From positions 103,332 through 167,331 of the forward strand of contig NZ_JOAK01000018.1 in assembly GCF_000720455.1 (NCBI RefSeq): 64,000 nucleotides of DNA. Direction: 5' to 3'. Of this stretch, positions 56,030 through 64,000 are shown in pieces. Position numbers and translations under genes: made by a program. The stretch comes from Streptomyces virginiae (GTDB lineage: Bacteria > Actinomycetota > Actinomycetes > Streptomycetales > Streptomycetaceae). Under the pieces are notes generated by a model. It made no database searches, was not told where the DNA came from, and worked only from the letters and a program-made list of their open reading frames with translations. Each line of letters begins with the position of its first letter. Position 1 is the stretch's first letter.

Positions 56030-57367
56030 GTGAAGGACATCCTGGACGCGATTCAGTCGCAGTCCGCCACCGCCGCAGACTTCGCGGCCCTGCCGCTGCC
56101 CGACTCCTACCGCGCGATCACCGTGCACAAGGACGAGGCCGAGATGTTCGCGGGGCTCACCACGCGCGAGAAGGACCCGCGCAAGTCCCTGCACCTGGAC
56201 CACGTCCCGCTCCCCGAGCTGGGCCCGGGCGAGGCCCTGGTGGCCGTCATGGCCTCCTCGGTCAACTACAACTCGGTGTGGACCTCCATCTTCGAGCCCG
56301 TCTCCACCTTCAGCTTCCTGGAGCGCTACGGGCGCCTGTCGGAGCTCACCAAGCGCCACGACCTCCCGTACCACGTCATCGGCTCCGACCTCGCGGGCGT
56401 CGTCCTGCGCACCGGCCCCGGCGTCAACGCCTGGAACCCGGGCGACGAGGTCGTCGCGCACTGCCTCTCCGTCGAGCTGGAGTCCTCCGACGGCCACAAC
56501 GACACGATGCTCGACCCCGAGCAGCGCATCTGGGGCTTCGAGACCAACTTCGGCGGCCTGGCGGAGATCGCCCTGGTCAAGTCGAACCAGCTGATGCCGA
56601 AGCCCGACCACCTCAGCTGGGAGGAGGCCGCCTCCCCCGGCCTGGTCAACTCCACCGCCTACCGCCAGCTGGTCTCCCGCAACGGCGCCGGCATGAAGCA
56701 GGGCGACAACGTCCTGATCTGGGGCGCCAGCGGCGGCCTCGGCAGCTACGCCACCCAGTTCGCCCTGGCCGGCGGCGCCAACCCCATCTGCGTCGTCTCC
56801 TCCCCCGAGAAGGCCGACATCTGCCGGTCCATGGGCGCCACCGCGGTCATCGACCGCAACGCCGAGGGCTACAAGTTCTGGAAGGACGAGAACACCCAGG
56901 ACCCGCGCGAGTGGAAGCGCTTCGGCTCGAAGATCCGCGAGCTGACCGGCGGCGAGGACATCGACATCGTCTTCGAGCACCCGGGCCGCGAGACCTTCGG
57001 CGCCTCGGTCTACGTCACCCGCAAGGGCGGCACCATCACCACCTGCGCCTCGACCTCCGGCTACATGCACCAGTACGACAACCGCTACCTGTGGATGTCG
57101 CTCAAGAAGATCGTCGGCTCCCACTTCGCCAACTACCGCGAGGCGTGGGAGGCCAACCGCCTGATCGCCAAGGGCAAGATCCACCCCACGCTGTCGAAGG
57201 TCTACTCCCTGGAGGAGACCGGCCAGGCCGCCTACGACGTCCACCGCAACCTCCACCAGGGCAAGGTCGGCGTCCTCGCGCTGGCCCCCGAGGAGGGCCT
57301 GGGCGTCCGCGACCACGAGATGCGCGCCGAGCACCTCGACGCCATCAACCGCTTCCGCAACGTCTGA
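56030..57367 (+). CDS. ccr: Crotonyl-CoA carboxylase/reductase
   Basis: The 445-residue protein is the key enzyme of the ethylmalonyl-CoA pathway: crotonyl-CoA + NADPH + CO2 give (2S)-ethylmalonyl-CoA. Family features are SVNYNSVWTSIFEPVSTF near residue 80, the zinc-less MDR segment VVLRTGPGVNAWNPGDEVVAHC, EEAASPGLVNSTAYRQLVS, the NADPH-binding VLIWGASGGLGSYATQFALAGGAN near 230, and EHPGRETFGASVYVTRKGGTITTC. The GTG at 56030 follows CCGGAGG. It heads the operon with ethylmalonyl-CoA mutase, CoA lyase, MaoC hydratase and acyl-CoA dehydrogenase. Its product also serves as an extender unit for polyketides. Confidence 0.98.
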   Translation: MKDILDAIQSQSATAADFAALPLPDSYRAITVHKDEAEMFAGLTTREKDPRKSLHLDHVPLPELGPGEALVAVMASSVNYNSVWTSIFEPVSTFSFLERYGRLSELTKRHDLPYHVIGSDLAGVVLRTGPGVNAWNPGDEVVAHCLSVELESSDGHNDTMLDPEQRIWGFETNFGGLAEIALVKSNQLMPKPDHLSWEEAASPGLVNSTAYRQLVSRNGAGMKQGDNVLIWGASGGLGSYATQFALAGGANPICVVSSPEKADICRSMGATAVIDRNAEGYKFWKDENTQDPREWKRFGSKIRELTGGEDIDIVFEHPGRETFGASVYVTRKGGTITTCASTSGYMHQYDNRYLWMSLKKIVGSHFANYREAWEANRLIAKGKIHPTLSKVYSLEETGQAAYDVHRNLHQGKVGVLALAPEEGLGVRDHEMRAEHLDAINRFRNV

Positions 57368-57398
57368 GACCGTTCAAAGGCCTAAGGGACAGCCTGAG

Positions 57399-59477
57399 AT
57401 GACAGAGCGCCAGAAGGACCGTCCGTGGCTCATGCGGACGTACGCCGGCCACTCCACGGCCGAGGCGTCCAACGAGCTGTACCGCCGCAACCTCGCCAAG
57501 GGCCAGACCGGCCTGTCGGTCGCGTTCGACCTGCCGACGCAGACCGGCTACGACCCCGACCACATCCTCGCCCGCGGCGAGGTGGGCCGGGTCGGGGTCC
57601 CGGTCTCCCATCTGGGCGACATGCGGCGGCTGTTCCAGGACATACCCCTGGAGCAGATGAACACCTCGATGACGATCAACGCCACCGCCATGTGGCTGCT
57701 GGCGCTCTACCAGGTGGCCGCCGAGGAGCAGGGCGCGGACATCTCCCAGCTCCAGGGCACCACCCAGAACGACATCGTCAAGGAGTACCTCTCGCGCGGG
57801 ACGCACGTCTTCCCGCCGGGGCCGTCCCTGCGGCTGACGACGGACATGATCGCGTACACGGTCAACCACATCCCGAAGTGGAACCCGATCAACATCTGCA
57901 GCTACCACCTGCAGGAGGCCGGGGCCACACCGGTCCAGGAGATCTCGTACGCCATGTCCACGGCGATCGCCGTCCTCGACTCGGTGCGCGACTCGGGACA
58001 GGTCCCCGAGGAACGCTTCGGCGAGGTGGTCGCCCGCATCTCCTTCTTCGTGAACGCGGGTGTCCGCTTCATCGAGGAGATGTGCAAGATGCGCGCCTTC
58101 GGCCGCATCTGGGACAAGGTCACCAAGGAGCGCTACGGCATCGAGAACGAGAAGCAGCGCCGCTTCCGTTACGGCGTCCAGGTCAACTCCCTGGGACTGA
58201 CCGAGGCGCAGCCGGAGAACAACGTCCAGCGCATCGTGCTGGAGATGCTCGCGGTCACCCTCTCCAAGGACGCCCGCGCCCGCGCGGTGCAGCTGCCCGC
58301 CTGGAACGAGGCGCTGGGCCTGCCCCGGCCCTGGGACCAGCAGTGGTCGCTGCGCATCCAGCAGGTCCTCGCCCACGAGAGCGACCTGCTGGAGTACGAC
58401 GACATCTTCGCCGGATCCCACGTCATCGAGGCCAAAGTCGACTCCCTGGTCGCCGACTGCCTGGCCGAGATCGACCGGATCCAGGAGATGGGCGGCGCGA
58501 TGGCCGCCGTCGAGTCCGGGTACCTGAAGTCCCAGCTGGTCTCCTCGCACGCCGAGCGGCGCGCGCGCATCGAGGCCGGCGAGGACAAGATCGTCGGCGT
58601 GAACTGCTTCGAGCAGACCGAGCCCAACCCGCTGACGGCCGACCTCGACGGCGCCATCATGACGGTGGACGGGGCCGTGGAGGCCTTCACCGTCGAGCGG
58701 ATCGGCCGCTGGCGCGCCGAGCGCCAGGAGTCCTCGGACCGCCAGGGGAACGGCGACCCGTTCGTCTTCCCCACCACCCAGCAGGCGCTGGAGCGCCTCA
58801 AGGAGGCCGCGGCGGGCACCGAGAACCTCATGGAGGCCACCCTGGAGTGCGCCCGGGCCGGTGTCACCACCGGCGAGTGGGCGGGCGCGCTGCGCGAGGT
58901 GTTCGGCGAGTTCCGCGCACCGACCGGGGTCTCCTCGGCCCCGGTCGCCGTGACCGCCGAGCCGGGCACCCCGATGCACGAGGTCCGCGAGAAGGTGGCC
59001 CGCACCGCCGACGAGCTCGGCTCGGGCAGGCTGCGCCTGCTGGTCGGCAAGCCCGGCCTGGACGGCCACTCCAACGGGGCCGAGCAGATCGCCGTCCGCG
59101 CCCGCGACGCCGGCTTCGAGGTGGTCTACCAGGGCATCAGGCTGACGCCCGAGGAGATCTCCTCCGCCGCGCTGGCCGAGGACGTGCACTGCGTGGGACT
59201 GTCCATCCTGTCCGGATCGCACAGCGCCCTCGTCCCGGACGTCCTGGAACGGCTGCGCACGGCGGGGGCGGGTGACATCCCCGTCATCGTCGGAGGCATC
59301 ATTCCCAACGCCGACGCCGTCGCGCTCAAGGCCGCGGGGGTCGCCGCCGTCTTCACGCCGAAGGACTTCGGCATCACGGAGATCATCGGCCGTATCGTCG
59401 ACGAGATCCGCAAGGCCAACAAGCTCGACCCACTCGACAACGCCGCAATCATTGCAAGCACGGAGGTCCCCGCATGA
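57399..59477 (+). CDS. Ethylmalonyl-CoA mutase (B12-dependent, MeaA-type)
   Basis: The 692-residue enzyme converts (2R)-ethylmalonyl-CoA to (2S)-methylsuccinyl-CoA using adenosylcobalamin. The N-terminal TIM-barrel has RTYAGHSTAEASNELYRRNLAKGQTGLSVAFDLPTQTGYDPDH, the methylmalonyl-CoA mutase family substrate region. The C-terminal B12-binding domain has LLVGKPGLDGHSNGAEQIAVRARDAGFEV with the D-x-H-x-x-G motif near residue 552 and GLSILSGSHSALV. Its length and position between ccr and the lyase gene favour ethylmalonyl-CoA mutase over methylmalonyl-CoA mutase. It overlaps the next gene by ATGA. A GTPase chaperone is not in this cluster. Confidence 0.95.
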   Translation: MTERQKDRPWLMRTYAGHSTAEASNELYRRNLAKGQTGLSVAFDLPTQTGYDPDHILARGEVGRVGVPVSHLGDMRRLFQDIPLEQMNTSMTINATAMWLLALYQVAAEEQGADISQLQGTTQNDIVKEYLSRGTHVFPPGPSLRLTTDMIAYTVNHIPKWNPINICSYHLQEAGATPVQEISYAMSTAIAVLDSVRDSGQVPEERFGEVVARISFFVNAGVRFIEEMCKMRAFGRIWDKVTKERYGIENEKQRRFRYGVQVNSLGLTEAQPENNVQRIVLEMLAVTLSKDARARAVQLPAWNEALGLPRPWDQQWSLRIQQVLAHESDLLEYDDIFAGSHVIEAKVDSLVADCLAEIDRIQEMGGAMAAVESGYLKSQLVSSHAERRARIEAGEDKIVGVNCFEQTEPNPLTADLDGAIMTVDGAVEAFTVERIGRWRAERQESSDRQGNGDPFVFPTTQQALERLKEAAAGTENLMEATLECARAGVTTGEWAGALREVFGEFRAPTGVSSAPVAVTAEPGTPMHEVREKVARTADELGSGRLRLLVGKPGLDGHSNGAEQIAVRARDAGFEVVYQGIRLTPEEISSAALAEDVHCVGLSILSGSHSALVPDVLERLRTAGAGDIPVIVGGIIPNADAVALKAAGVAAVFTPKDFGITEIIGRIVDEIRKANKLDPLDNAAIIASTEVPA

Positions 59478-60448
59478 CCACGCCAGTCCACCCGGTGAAC
59501 CGCCTTCGCCCGCGCCGCTCCTGCCTCGCGGTGCCCGGATCGAACCCGCGGTTCCTGGAGAAGGCCCAGGGCCTGCCGGCCGACCAGGTCTTCCTGGACC
59601 TGGAGGACGCCTGCGCGCCGCTCGCCAAGGAAGGCGCCCGCCACACGATCGTGGACGCGCTGAACAACGGCGACTGGACCGGCAAGACCCGCGTCGTGCG
59701 CGTCAACGACTGGACCACCCACTGGACCTACCGCGACGTCGTCACGGTCGTCGAGGGCGCCGGCCAGAACCTCGACTGCATCATGCTGCCGAAGGTCCAG
59801 GACGCCCAGCAGGTCGTCGCCCTGGACCTGCTGCTCACGCAGATCGAGAAGACGATGGGCTTCGAGGTCGGCAAGATCGGCATCGAGGCGCAGATCGAGA
59901 ACGCCAAGGGCCTGGTGAACGTCGACGAGATCGCCGCCGCCTCCCCCAGGCTGGAGACCATCATCTTCGGCCCGGCCGACTTCATGGCCTCCATCAACAT
60001 GAAGTCCCTGGTCGTGGGCATGCAGCCGCCCGGCTACCCGGCGGACGCCTACCACTACATCCTCATGCGGATCCTGATGGCGGCGCGCATGCACAACCTC
60101 CAGGCGATCGACGGCCCCTTCCTCCAGATCCGCGACGTGGACGCCTACCGCGAGGTGGCCGGCCGGGCGGCGGCGCTGGGCTTCGACGGCAAGTGGGTGC
60201 TGCACCCCGGCCAGGTCGACGCGGCCAACGAGGTCTTCTCCCCCTCCCAGGAGGACTACGACCACGCCGAGCTGATCCTCGACGCCTACGACTGGTGCAC
60301 CTCGGAGGCCGGCGGCAAGAAGGGCTCCGCGATGCTCGGCGACGAGATGATCGACGAAGCCAGCCGCAAGATGGCCCTGGTCATCGCGGGCAAGGGCCGG
60401 GCCGCGGGCATGCAGCGCACCACCAAGTTCGAGATCCCGGAGGCCTGA
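59474..60448 (+). CDS. HpcH/HpaI-family CoA ester lyase (L-malyl/beta-methylmalyl-CoA lyase)
   Basis: The 324-residue protein has the CitE/Mcl fold. The CoA- and metal-binding parts are RPRRSCLAVPGSNPRFLEKAQGLPADQVFLDLEDACAP, KIGIEAQIENAKGLVNVDEIAAASP and IIFGPADFMASI. In the ethylmalonyl-CoA pathway it splits beta-methylmalyl-CoA into glyoxylate and propionyl-CoA, and may also handle malyl-CoA. The ATG overlaps the mutase stop. The MaoC hydratase gene follows after five bases. Whether it has malyl-CoA synthase or lyase activity cannot be settled from sequence. Confidence 0.95.
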   Translation: MTTPVHPVNRLRPRRSCLAVPGSNPRFLEKAQGLPADQVFLDLEDACAPLAKEGARHTIVDALNNGDWTGKTRVVRVNDWTTHWTYRDVVTVVEGAGQNLDCIMLPKVQDAQQVVALDLLLTQIEKTMGFEVGKIGIEAQIENAKGLVNVDEIAAASPRLETIIFGPADFMASINMKSLVVGMQPPGYPADAYHYILMRILMAARMHNLQAIDGPFLQIRDVDAYREVAGRAAALGFDGKWVLHPGQVDAANEVFSPSQEDYDHAELILDAYDWCTSEAGGKKGSAMLGDEMIDEASRKMALVIAGKGRAAGMQRTTKFEIPEA

Positions 60449-60453
60449 CCGCC

Positions 60454-60966
60454 ATGCAGTTCGGACGCACGTACGAAGAGTTCGAGGTCGGGGCGGTCTA
60501 CAAGCACTGGCCCGGGAAGACGGTCACCGAGTACGACGACCACCTCTTCTGTCTCCTGACCATGAACCACCACCCGCTCCACATGGACGCGAACTACGCC
60601 GAGAACACCACCGATTTCGGCAAGAACGTGGTCGTGGGCAACTACATCTACTCGCTGCTGCTCGGCATGTCCGTGCCGGACGTCTCCGGGAAGGCCATCG
60701 CCAACCTGGAGATCGAGTCCCTGCGGCACGTGGCGCCGACCTTCCACGGCGACACGATCTACGGCGAGACCACGGTCCTCGACAAGACCCCGTCGAAGTC
60801 GAAGAACGACCGCGGCATCGTCTACGTCGAGACCAAGGGCTACAAGCAGGACGGCACCCTCGTCTGCGTCTTCCGGCGCAAGGTGATGGTCCCGACCGAG
60901 ACGTACATCAAGGAGCGCGGCGGCGAGCAGCCCGGCCGCCCCCAGCTGAAGACCCAGGAGAAGTAG
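60454..60966 (+). CDS. MaoC-like mesaconyl-CoA hydratase candidate
   Basis: The 170-residue protein has the MaoC hot-dog fold. GRTYEEFEVGAVYKHWPGKTVTEYDDHLFCLLTMNHHPLHMDANYAENT contains the conserved hydratase motif with His in NHHPLHMD. The rest is VVGNYIYSLLLGMSVPDVS and LRHVAPTFHGDTIYGETTV. In this operon it is the best candidate for mesaconyl-CoA hydratase, giving beta-methylmalyl-CoA for the lyase. ATG 60454 follows GGAGGCCTGACC. The acyl-CoA dehydrogenase gene begins two bases after its stop. Confidence 0.92.
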   Translation: MQFGRTYEEFEVGAVYKHWPGKTVTEYDDHLFCLLTMNHHPLHMDANYAENTTDFGKNVVVGNYIYSLLLGMSVPDVSGKAIANLEIESLRHVAPTFHGDTIYGETTVLDKTPSKSKNDRGIVYVETKGYKQDGTLVCVFRRKVMVPTETYIKERGGEQPGRPQLKTQEK

Positions 60967-60968
60967 CC

Positions 60969-62174
60969 ATGGCCCGACTCGCCCAGACCGCCGGGCTGAC
61001 CGACGTCCAGCGGGAGATCCTCAAGACCGTCCGCGAGTTCGTCGACAAGGAGATCATCCCGGTCGCCACCGAGCTGGAGCACCGCGACGAGTACCCGCAG
61101 CAGATCGTCGACGGCCTCAAGGAGCTCGGCCTCTTCGGGCTGATGATCCCGGAGGAGTACGGCGGCCTGGGTGAGTCGCTCCTCACCTACGCCCTGTGCG
61201 TCGAGGAGATCGCGCGGGGCTGGATGTCCGTCTCGGGCATCATCAACACGCACTTCATCGTGGCGTACATGCTCAAGCAGCACGGCACGCAGGAACAGAA
61301 GGACCACTTCCTCCCGCGCATGGCGCTGGGCGAGGTGCGCGGCGCGTTCTCGATGTCCGAGCCGGCGCTGGGCTCCGACGTCTCGGCCATCAGCTCCAAG
61401 GCGGTGAAGGACGGCGACGAGTACGTCCTGAACGGCCAGAAGATGTGGCTGACGAACGGCGGCAGCTCCACCCTGGTGGCCGTTCTCGTGCGAAGTGACG
61501 AAGGACACCCCGAGGGCACCGCGCCCCACAAGTCGATGACGACCTTCCTCGTCGAGAAGGAGCCCGGCTTCGGTGAGGTCCGCCCCGGCCTGACCATCCC
61601 CGGCAAGATCGACAAGATGGGCTACAAGGGCGTCGACACGACCGAGCTCATCATGGACGGACTGCGCATTCCGGCCAATCGCGTCCTCGGCGGCCAGACG
61701 GGCCGAGGGTTTTACCAAATGATGGACGGGGTCGAGGTCGGCCGCGTCAACGTGGCGGCGCGTGGCTGTGGCGTCGCGCAGCGTGCTTTCGAACTGGGTG
61801 TCTCGTATGCCCAGCAACGTCACACTTTCGGCAAGGCGATCGCCGAACACCAGGCCATCCAGTTCAAGCTGGCCGAGATGGCTACCAAGGTCGAAGCCGC
61901 TCATGCGATGATGGTGAATGCAGCACGCAAAAAGGACTCCGGGGAACGAAACGACCTCGAAGCAGGGATGGCGAAGTACCTCGCCTCCGAGTACTGCAAG
62001 GAGGTGGTGGAGGACGCCTTCCGTATCCACGGTGGATACGGATTCTCGAAGGAGTACGAGATCGAGCGCCTCTACCGCGAGGCTCCGATGCTGCTGATCG
62101 GTGAAGGTACCGCCGAGATCCAGAAAATGATCATCGGGCGACGCCTGCTCGAGGAGTACCGACTCCAGGGCTGA
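60969..62174 (+). CDS. Acyl-CoA dehydrogenase, candidate methylsuccinyl-CoA dehydrogenase
   Basis: The 401-residue flavoprotein has the standard three-domain acyl-CoA dehydrogenase layout. FAD contacts are in GAFSMSEPALGSDVSAI and KMWLTNGGSS. The catalytic Glu is in MLLIGEGTAEIQKMIIGR near residue 378, and the conserved RIHGGYGFSKEYEIERLYREAP precedes it. In this operon it would oxidise methylsuccinyl-CoA to mesaconyl-CoA. Characterised methylsuccinyl-CoA dehydrogenases of proteobacteria are longer (about 550 residues), so the assignment rests on context. The last third of the gene uses more A/T-ending codons than the first. A 10-bp stem terminator lies nine bases after the stop. Confidence 0.92.
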   Translation: MARLAQTAGLTDVQREILKTVREFVDKEIIPVATELEHRDEYPQQIVDGLKELGLFGLMIPEEYGGLGESLLTYALCVEEIARGWMSVSGIINTHFIVAYMLKQHGTQEQKDHFLPRMALGEVRGAFSMSEPALGSDVSAISSKAVKDGDEYVLNGQKMWLTNGGSSTLVAVLVRSDEGHPEGTAPHKSMTTFLVEKEPGFGEVRPGLTIPGKIDKMGYKGVDTTELIMDGLRIPANRVLGGQTGRGFYQMMDGVEVGRVNVAARGCGVAQRAFELGVSYAQQRHTFGKAIAEHQAIQFKLAEMATKVEAAHAMMVNAARKKDSGERNDLEAGMAKYLASEYCKEVVEDAFRIHGGYGFSKEYEIERLYREAPMLLIGEGTAEIQKMIIGRRLLEEYRLQG

Positions 62175-62183
62175 AAGTCCCTT

Positions 62184-62214
62184 TTGCGACGGATCCTCCC
62201 TGGGTCCGTCGCAA
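62184..62214. terminator. Terminator after the ethylmalonyl-CoA operon
   Basis: TTGCGACGGA pairs perfectly with TCCGTCGCAA around an 11-base loop with inner pairing. It begins 10 bases after the acyl-CoA dehydrogenase stop. Confidence 0.75.
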
Positions 62215-62263
62215 CAAGGTCACTCCCAGTCACTGGCCGACGGTCATCGACTCGGCTTCTGGC

Positions 62264-62294
62264 TTGCCCAGTTGTTGCGCGCAACCGATAGCAT
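62264..62294 (+). promoter_or_regulatory. Candidate psd-pssA promoter with palindrome in its spacer
   Basis: TTGCCC at 62264-62269 and TAGCAT at 62289-62294 are 19 bp apart. The spacer contains the perfect palindrome GTTGCGCGCAAC (62274-62285). The geometry again resembles MerR-type promoters. The leader to ATG 62361 would be about 60 bases. Confidence 0.4.
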
Positions 62295-62360
62295 TCCAGT
62301 AAAGCCGCCGTCCCGTCCCCCTGTTTGCGGCGCGGCAATCACCCGCTACGAAGGTCATCC

Positions 62361-63017
62361 ATGCCCCACAGCCAAACCTCTGCACCTCGCGACAGCCGAC
62401 TCGGCGTACGTCTCGCCCGCGGAGCATCGCCGTGGCTTCTGCCGACCGTCGCCACCGCGGCGCTCAGCCTCACCCGGGCCCGCAAGTCCGGGCGCTGGGC
62501 CGCTGTGGCCGTGCCCGCAACCGCGCTCGCCGCGGGCATGCTGTGGTTCTTCCGCGACCCCGAGCGTGAGATCGCTCAGGGCCGTGTCATCTCGCCCGCC
62601 GACGGTGTGGTGCAGAGCATCATGCCGTGGAAGGACGGACGGACGCGGGTCGCGATCTTCATGAGCCCGCTCAACGTCCACGTCAACCGCGCGCCCCTCG
62701 CGGGCACGGTGACGTCCGTGGAGCACGTCCCCGGCGGATTCGTCCCGGCCTTCAACAAGGAGAGCGAGAACAACGAGCGCGTTGTCTGGCACTTCGACAC
62801 CGAGCTCGGTGACATCGAGATGGTGCAGATCGCCGGCGCCGTCGCCCGGCGCATCGTCCCGTACCTGCCGGCCGGCACCAAGGTGGAGCAGGGCGAACGC
62901 ATCGGTCTGATCCGCTTCGGCTCCCGCGTCGACATCTACCTCCCGGAGGGCGTCGAGGTCGCGGTCGAGGTCGGTCAGGCCACCACCGCGGGGGTGACAC
63001 GAATTGACCGTGACTGA
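62361..63017 (+). CDS. psd: Phosphatidylserine decarboxylase proenzyme
   Basis: The 218-residue proenzyme is autocatalytically cleaved to give a pyruvoyl group and decarboxylates phosphatidylserine to phosphatidylethanolamine at the membrane. The cleavage site is the Gly-Ser in LIRFGSRVDIYLP near residue 188. Other motifs are MLWFFRDPEREI, VISPADGVVQSI, RVAIFMSPLNVHVNRAPLAGTV and NNERVVWHFDTELG. The length matches the short bacterial Psd-type II family. A membrane anchor is present at residues 45-65. ATG 62361 lacks a strong ribosome site. pssA overlaps its end by 14 bases, so both steps of the pathway are coupled. Confidence 0.96.
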   Translation: MPHSQTSAPRDSRLGVRLARGASPWLLPTVATAALSLTRARKSGRWAAVAVPATALAAGMLWFFRDPEREIAQGRVISPADGVVQSIMPWKDGRTRVAIFMSPLNVHVNRAPLAGTVTSVEHVPGGFVPAFNKESENNERVVWHFDTELGDIEMVQIAGAVARRIVPYLPAGTKVEQGERIGLIRFGSRVDIYLPEGVEVAVEVGQATTAGVTRIDRD

Positions 63018-63864
63018 CCCTGAGACTCCGGCCACCGGCTGGGTGCCCGAGTCCGCCGAGGAGGAGTCCGCCGAGGACGACATGCCGCTCTCGCTGCGGC
63101 TGTCGATAGCGGACACCCTCACCCTCGGCAACGCGACGTGCGGATTCATGGCGGTGTACTTCACCACCACCGGAATCCTCATCCCGCACCTCACCGGGAG
63201 CGGCGAGACGGGCATGGCCCGTAACAGCGCCGCCACGGCGGTGATACTGATGCTGCTCGCCGCGGTCTTCGACCTCTTCGACGGCATCGTGGCCCGCAAG
63301 CTGCGCAGCTCCCCGATGGGCGCCGAGCTGGACAACCTGTCCGACCTGATCAGCTTCGGCCTGGCCCCGGCCTACTTCGTCCTCGTCTACGGCATGGTCG
63401 CCGTCGACGCCGACCAGAAGATGTCGGCGCTGGCCGCGATCGTGGTGCTGCTCGCCGTGGTGCTCCGGCTCGCGAGATTCAGCTGCGTGACCATGAAGGA
63501 CGGCATGTTCCAGGGCATGCCGAGCCCCTTCGGCGCCCTGACGGTCGTCTCGATCGTGCTGCTGGAGCTCCCGTTCATCCCGACGCTGCTGGCGATCATC
63601 GGGGTGGCGTGGCTGATGGTGAGCCGGGTCGAGTACCCGAAGCCGCGGGGTGTCCTCGCGGTGGCGATGCTCTGCTGGATCATCAGCGCGATGGGGCTGC
63701 TGGCGGCCTGGGCGTTCGACGCCCCGGGCGGTCAGCTGCTGCTCCAGACCGGCTGCGCCCTGCAGATCGCGATGGCGGCGACCATTCCGCTGTTCGCGAC
63801 GACGCGGAGGGCCAACACCTTCCGCCACAACCGCCGCGAAGCGCGCGCGACGTCGCTGCGCTAG
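63004..63864 (+). CDS. pssA: CDP-diacylglycerol--serine O-phosphatidyltransferase
   Basis: The 286-residue membrane enzyme transfers phosphatidyl from CDP-diacylglycerol to serine, supplying Psd. The CDP-alcohol phosphotransferase signature lies in DLFDGIVARKLRSSPMGAELDNLSDLISFG (D-x2-D-G-x2-A-R...G-x3-D-x3-D) near residue 95. About six to eight transmembrane helices follow, preceded by an acidic N-terminus of 28 residues. The TTG at 63004 or the GTG at 63010 can serve as start; both overlap the end of psd. The gene is terminated by a perfect 36-bp palindrome. Confidence 0.96.
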   Translation: MTVTDPETPATGWVPESAEEESAEDDMPLSLRLSIADTLTLGNATCGFMAVYFTTTGILIPHLTGSGETGMARNSAATAVILMLLAAVFDLFDGIVARKLRSSPMGAELDNLSDLISFGLAPAYFVLVYGMVAVDADQKMSALAAIVVLLAVVLRLARFSCVTMKDGMFQGMPSPFGALTVVSIVLLELPFIPTLLAIIGVAWLMVSRVEYPKPRGVLAVAMLCWIISAMGLLAAWAFDAPGGQLLLQTGCALQIAMAATIPLFATTRRANTFRHNRREARATSLR

Positions 63865-63875
63865 CTCGGCAGATG

Positions 63876-63911
63876 TGAGAAGGCCCCGGACGCCATGGCG
63901 TCCGGGGCCTT
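63876..63911. terminator. Perfect 36-bp palindrome after pssA
   Basis: The two 18-base halves (beginning AGAAGGCC and ending GGCCTTCT) are exact reverse complements without a loop base to spare. A strong hairpin 12 bases after the pssA stop, with the weak T-containing TTCT after it, is a likely terminator. The final stretch to 64000 holds no recognised gene. Confidence 0.75.
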
Positions 63912-64000
63912 CTGCATGTCCGGGGGTGGGGGCCGGCGGCGGGGCGGGGAGGGTCCGGGGTAGGCATGATTCATGGCCCCCCGGCGGGATCCCCCAGGAC

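Noticed and set aside
1..64000. tRNA, rRNA, insertion sequences, prophage or attachment sites
   Set aside because: Reading both strands showed no tRNA-like T-loop sequences, no transposase or integrase with intact motifs, and no flanking direct repeats. TTA codons and riboswitches were not searched exhaustively.

Overview
The window looks like a stretch of Streptomyces chromosome. It is very GC-rich, has the strong third-position GC bias typical of the genus, and uses GTG and TTG starts and 4-bp ATGA/GTGA overlaps. It carries genus-typical families: an HrdB-like principal sigma factor, a TIGR03086 mycothiol-type protein, a MAB_1171c-type membrane protein and crotonyl-CoA carboxylase/reductase. 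I saw no rRNA, tRNA, CRISPR, prophage or transposase. All functions are read from protein sequence and motifs, without database searches.

Layout. 1-2.7 kb: a truncated membrane protein, a thioredoxin-like [2Fe-2S] protein, and an SBF transporter divergent from a LysR regulator. 3-9.6 kb: an acyl-CoA synthetase, then a branched-chain-amide ABC operon in which LivH, LivM and LivF are one polypeptide; its promoter carries two identical-type inverted repeats. 9.7-15.4 kb: aldo/keto reductase, beta-trefoil protein, methyltransferase plus pterin dehydratase, a Tat-exported flavoprotein and an MmyB-type regulator. 15.6-20 kb: a tightly coupled four-gene operon (regulator with a duplicated HTH-like domain, ImmA/IrrE metallopeptidase, FAD monooxygenase, 7-TM MAB_1171c protein) that looks like an undescribed protease-regulated system. 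20-23.7 kb: folD, a methyltransferase, and an hrdB-like sigma factor gene broken by an apparent 74-bp deletion in region 2. 23.7-28.6 kb: MoxR ATPase plus metallopeptidase/VWA pair, SRPBCC protein, amino-acid permease. 28.7-43.7 kb: mostly unrelated single genes (phosphodiesterase, two metallo-beta-lactamase hydrolases, DedA, NHL propeller, MarR-like regulator, a PLP enzyme lacking its lysine, an arginase-fold protein with altered metal ligands, a VWA protein). 43.7-52.5 kb: an S9/M20/M55 peptidase set, a radical SAM protein with a LexA-like box, an exported S33 peptidase, RidA and a HEAT protein.

52.5-62.2 kb is the ethylmalonyl-CoA pathway: a double 3-hydroxyacyl-CoA dehydrogenase, a TetR regulator, ccr, ethylmalonyl-CoA mutase, malyl/methylmalyl-CoA lyase, MaoC hydratase and an acyl-CoA dehydrogenase. 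Together these convert acetoacetyl/crotonyl-CoA towards ethylmalonyl-, methylsuccinyl-, mesaconyl- and methylmalyl-CoA, for acetate assimilation and polyketide extender units. A 15-bp sequence is shared exactly by the regions upstream of the dehydrogenase and ccr, on either side of the TetR gene. 62.3-63.9 kb holds psd and pssA for phosphatidylethanolamine synthesis, closed by a perfect 36-bp palindrome.
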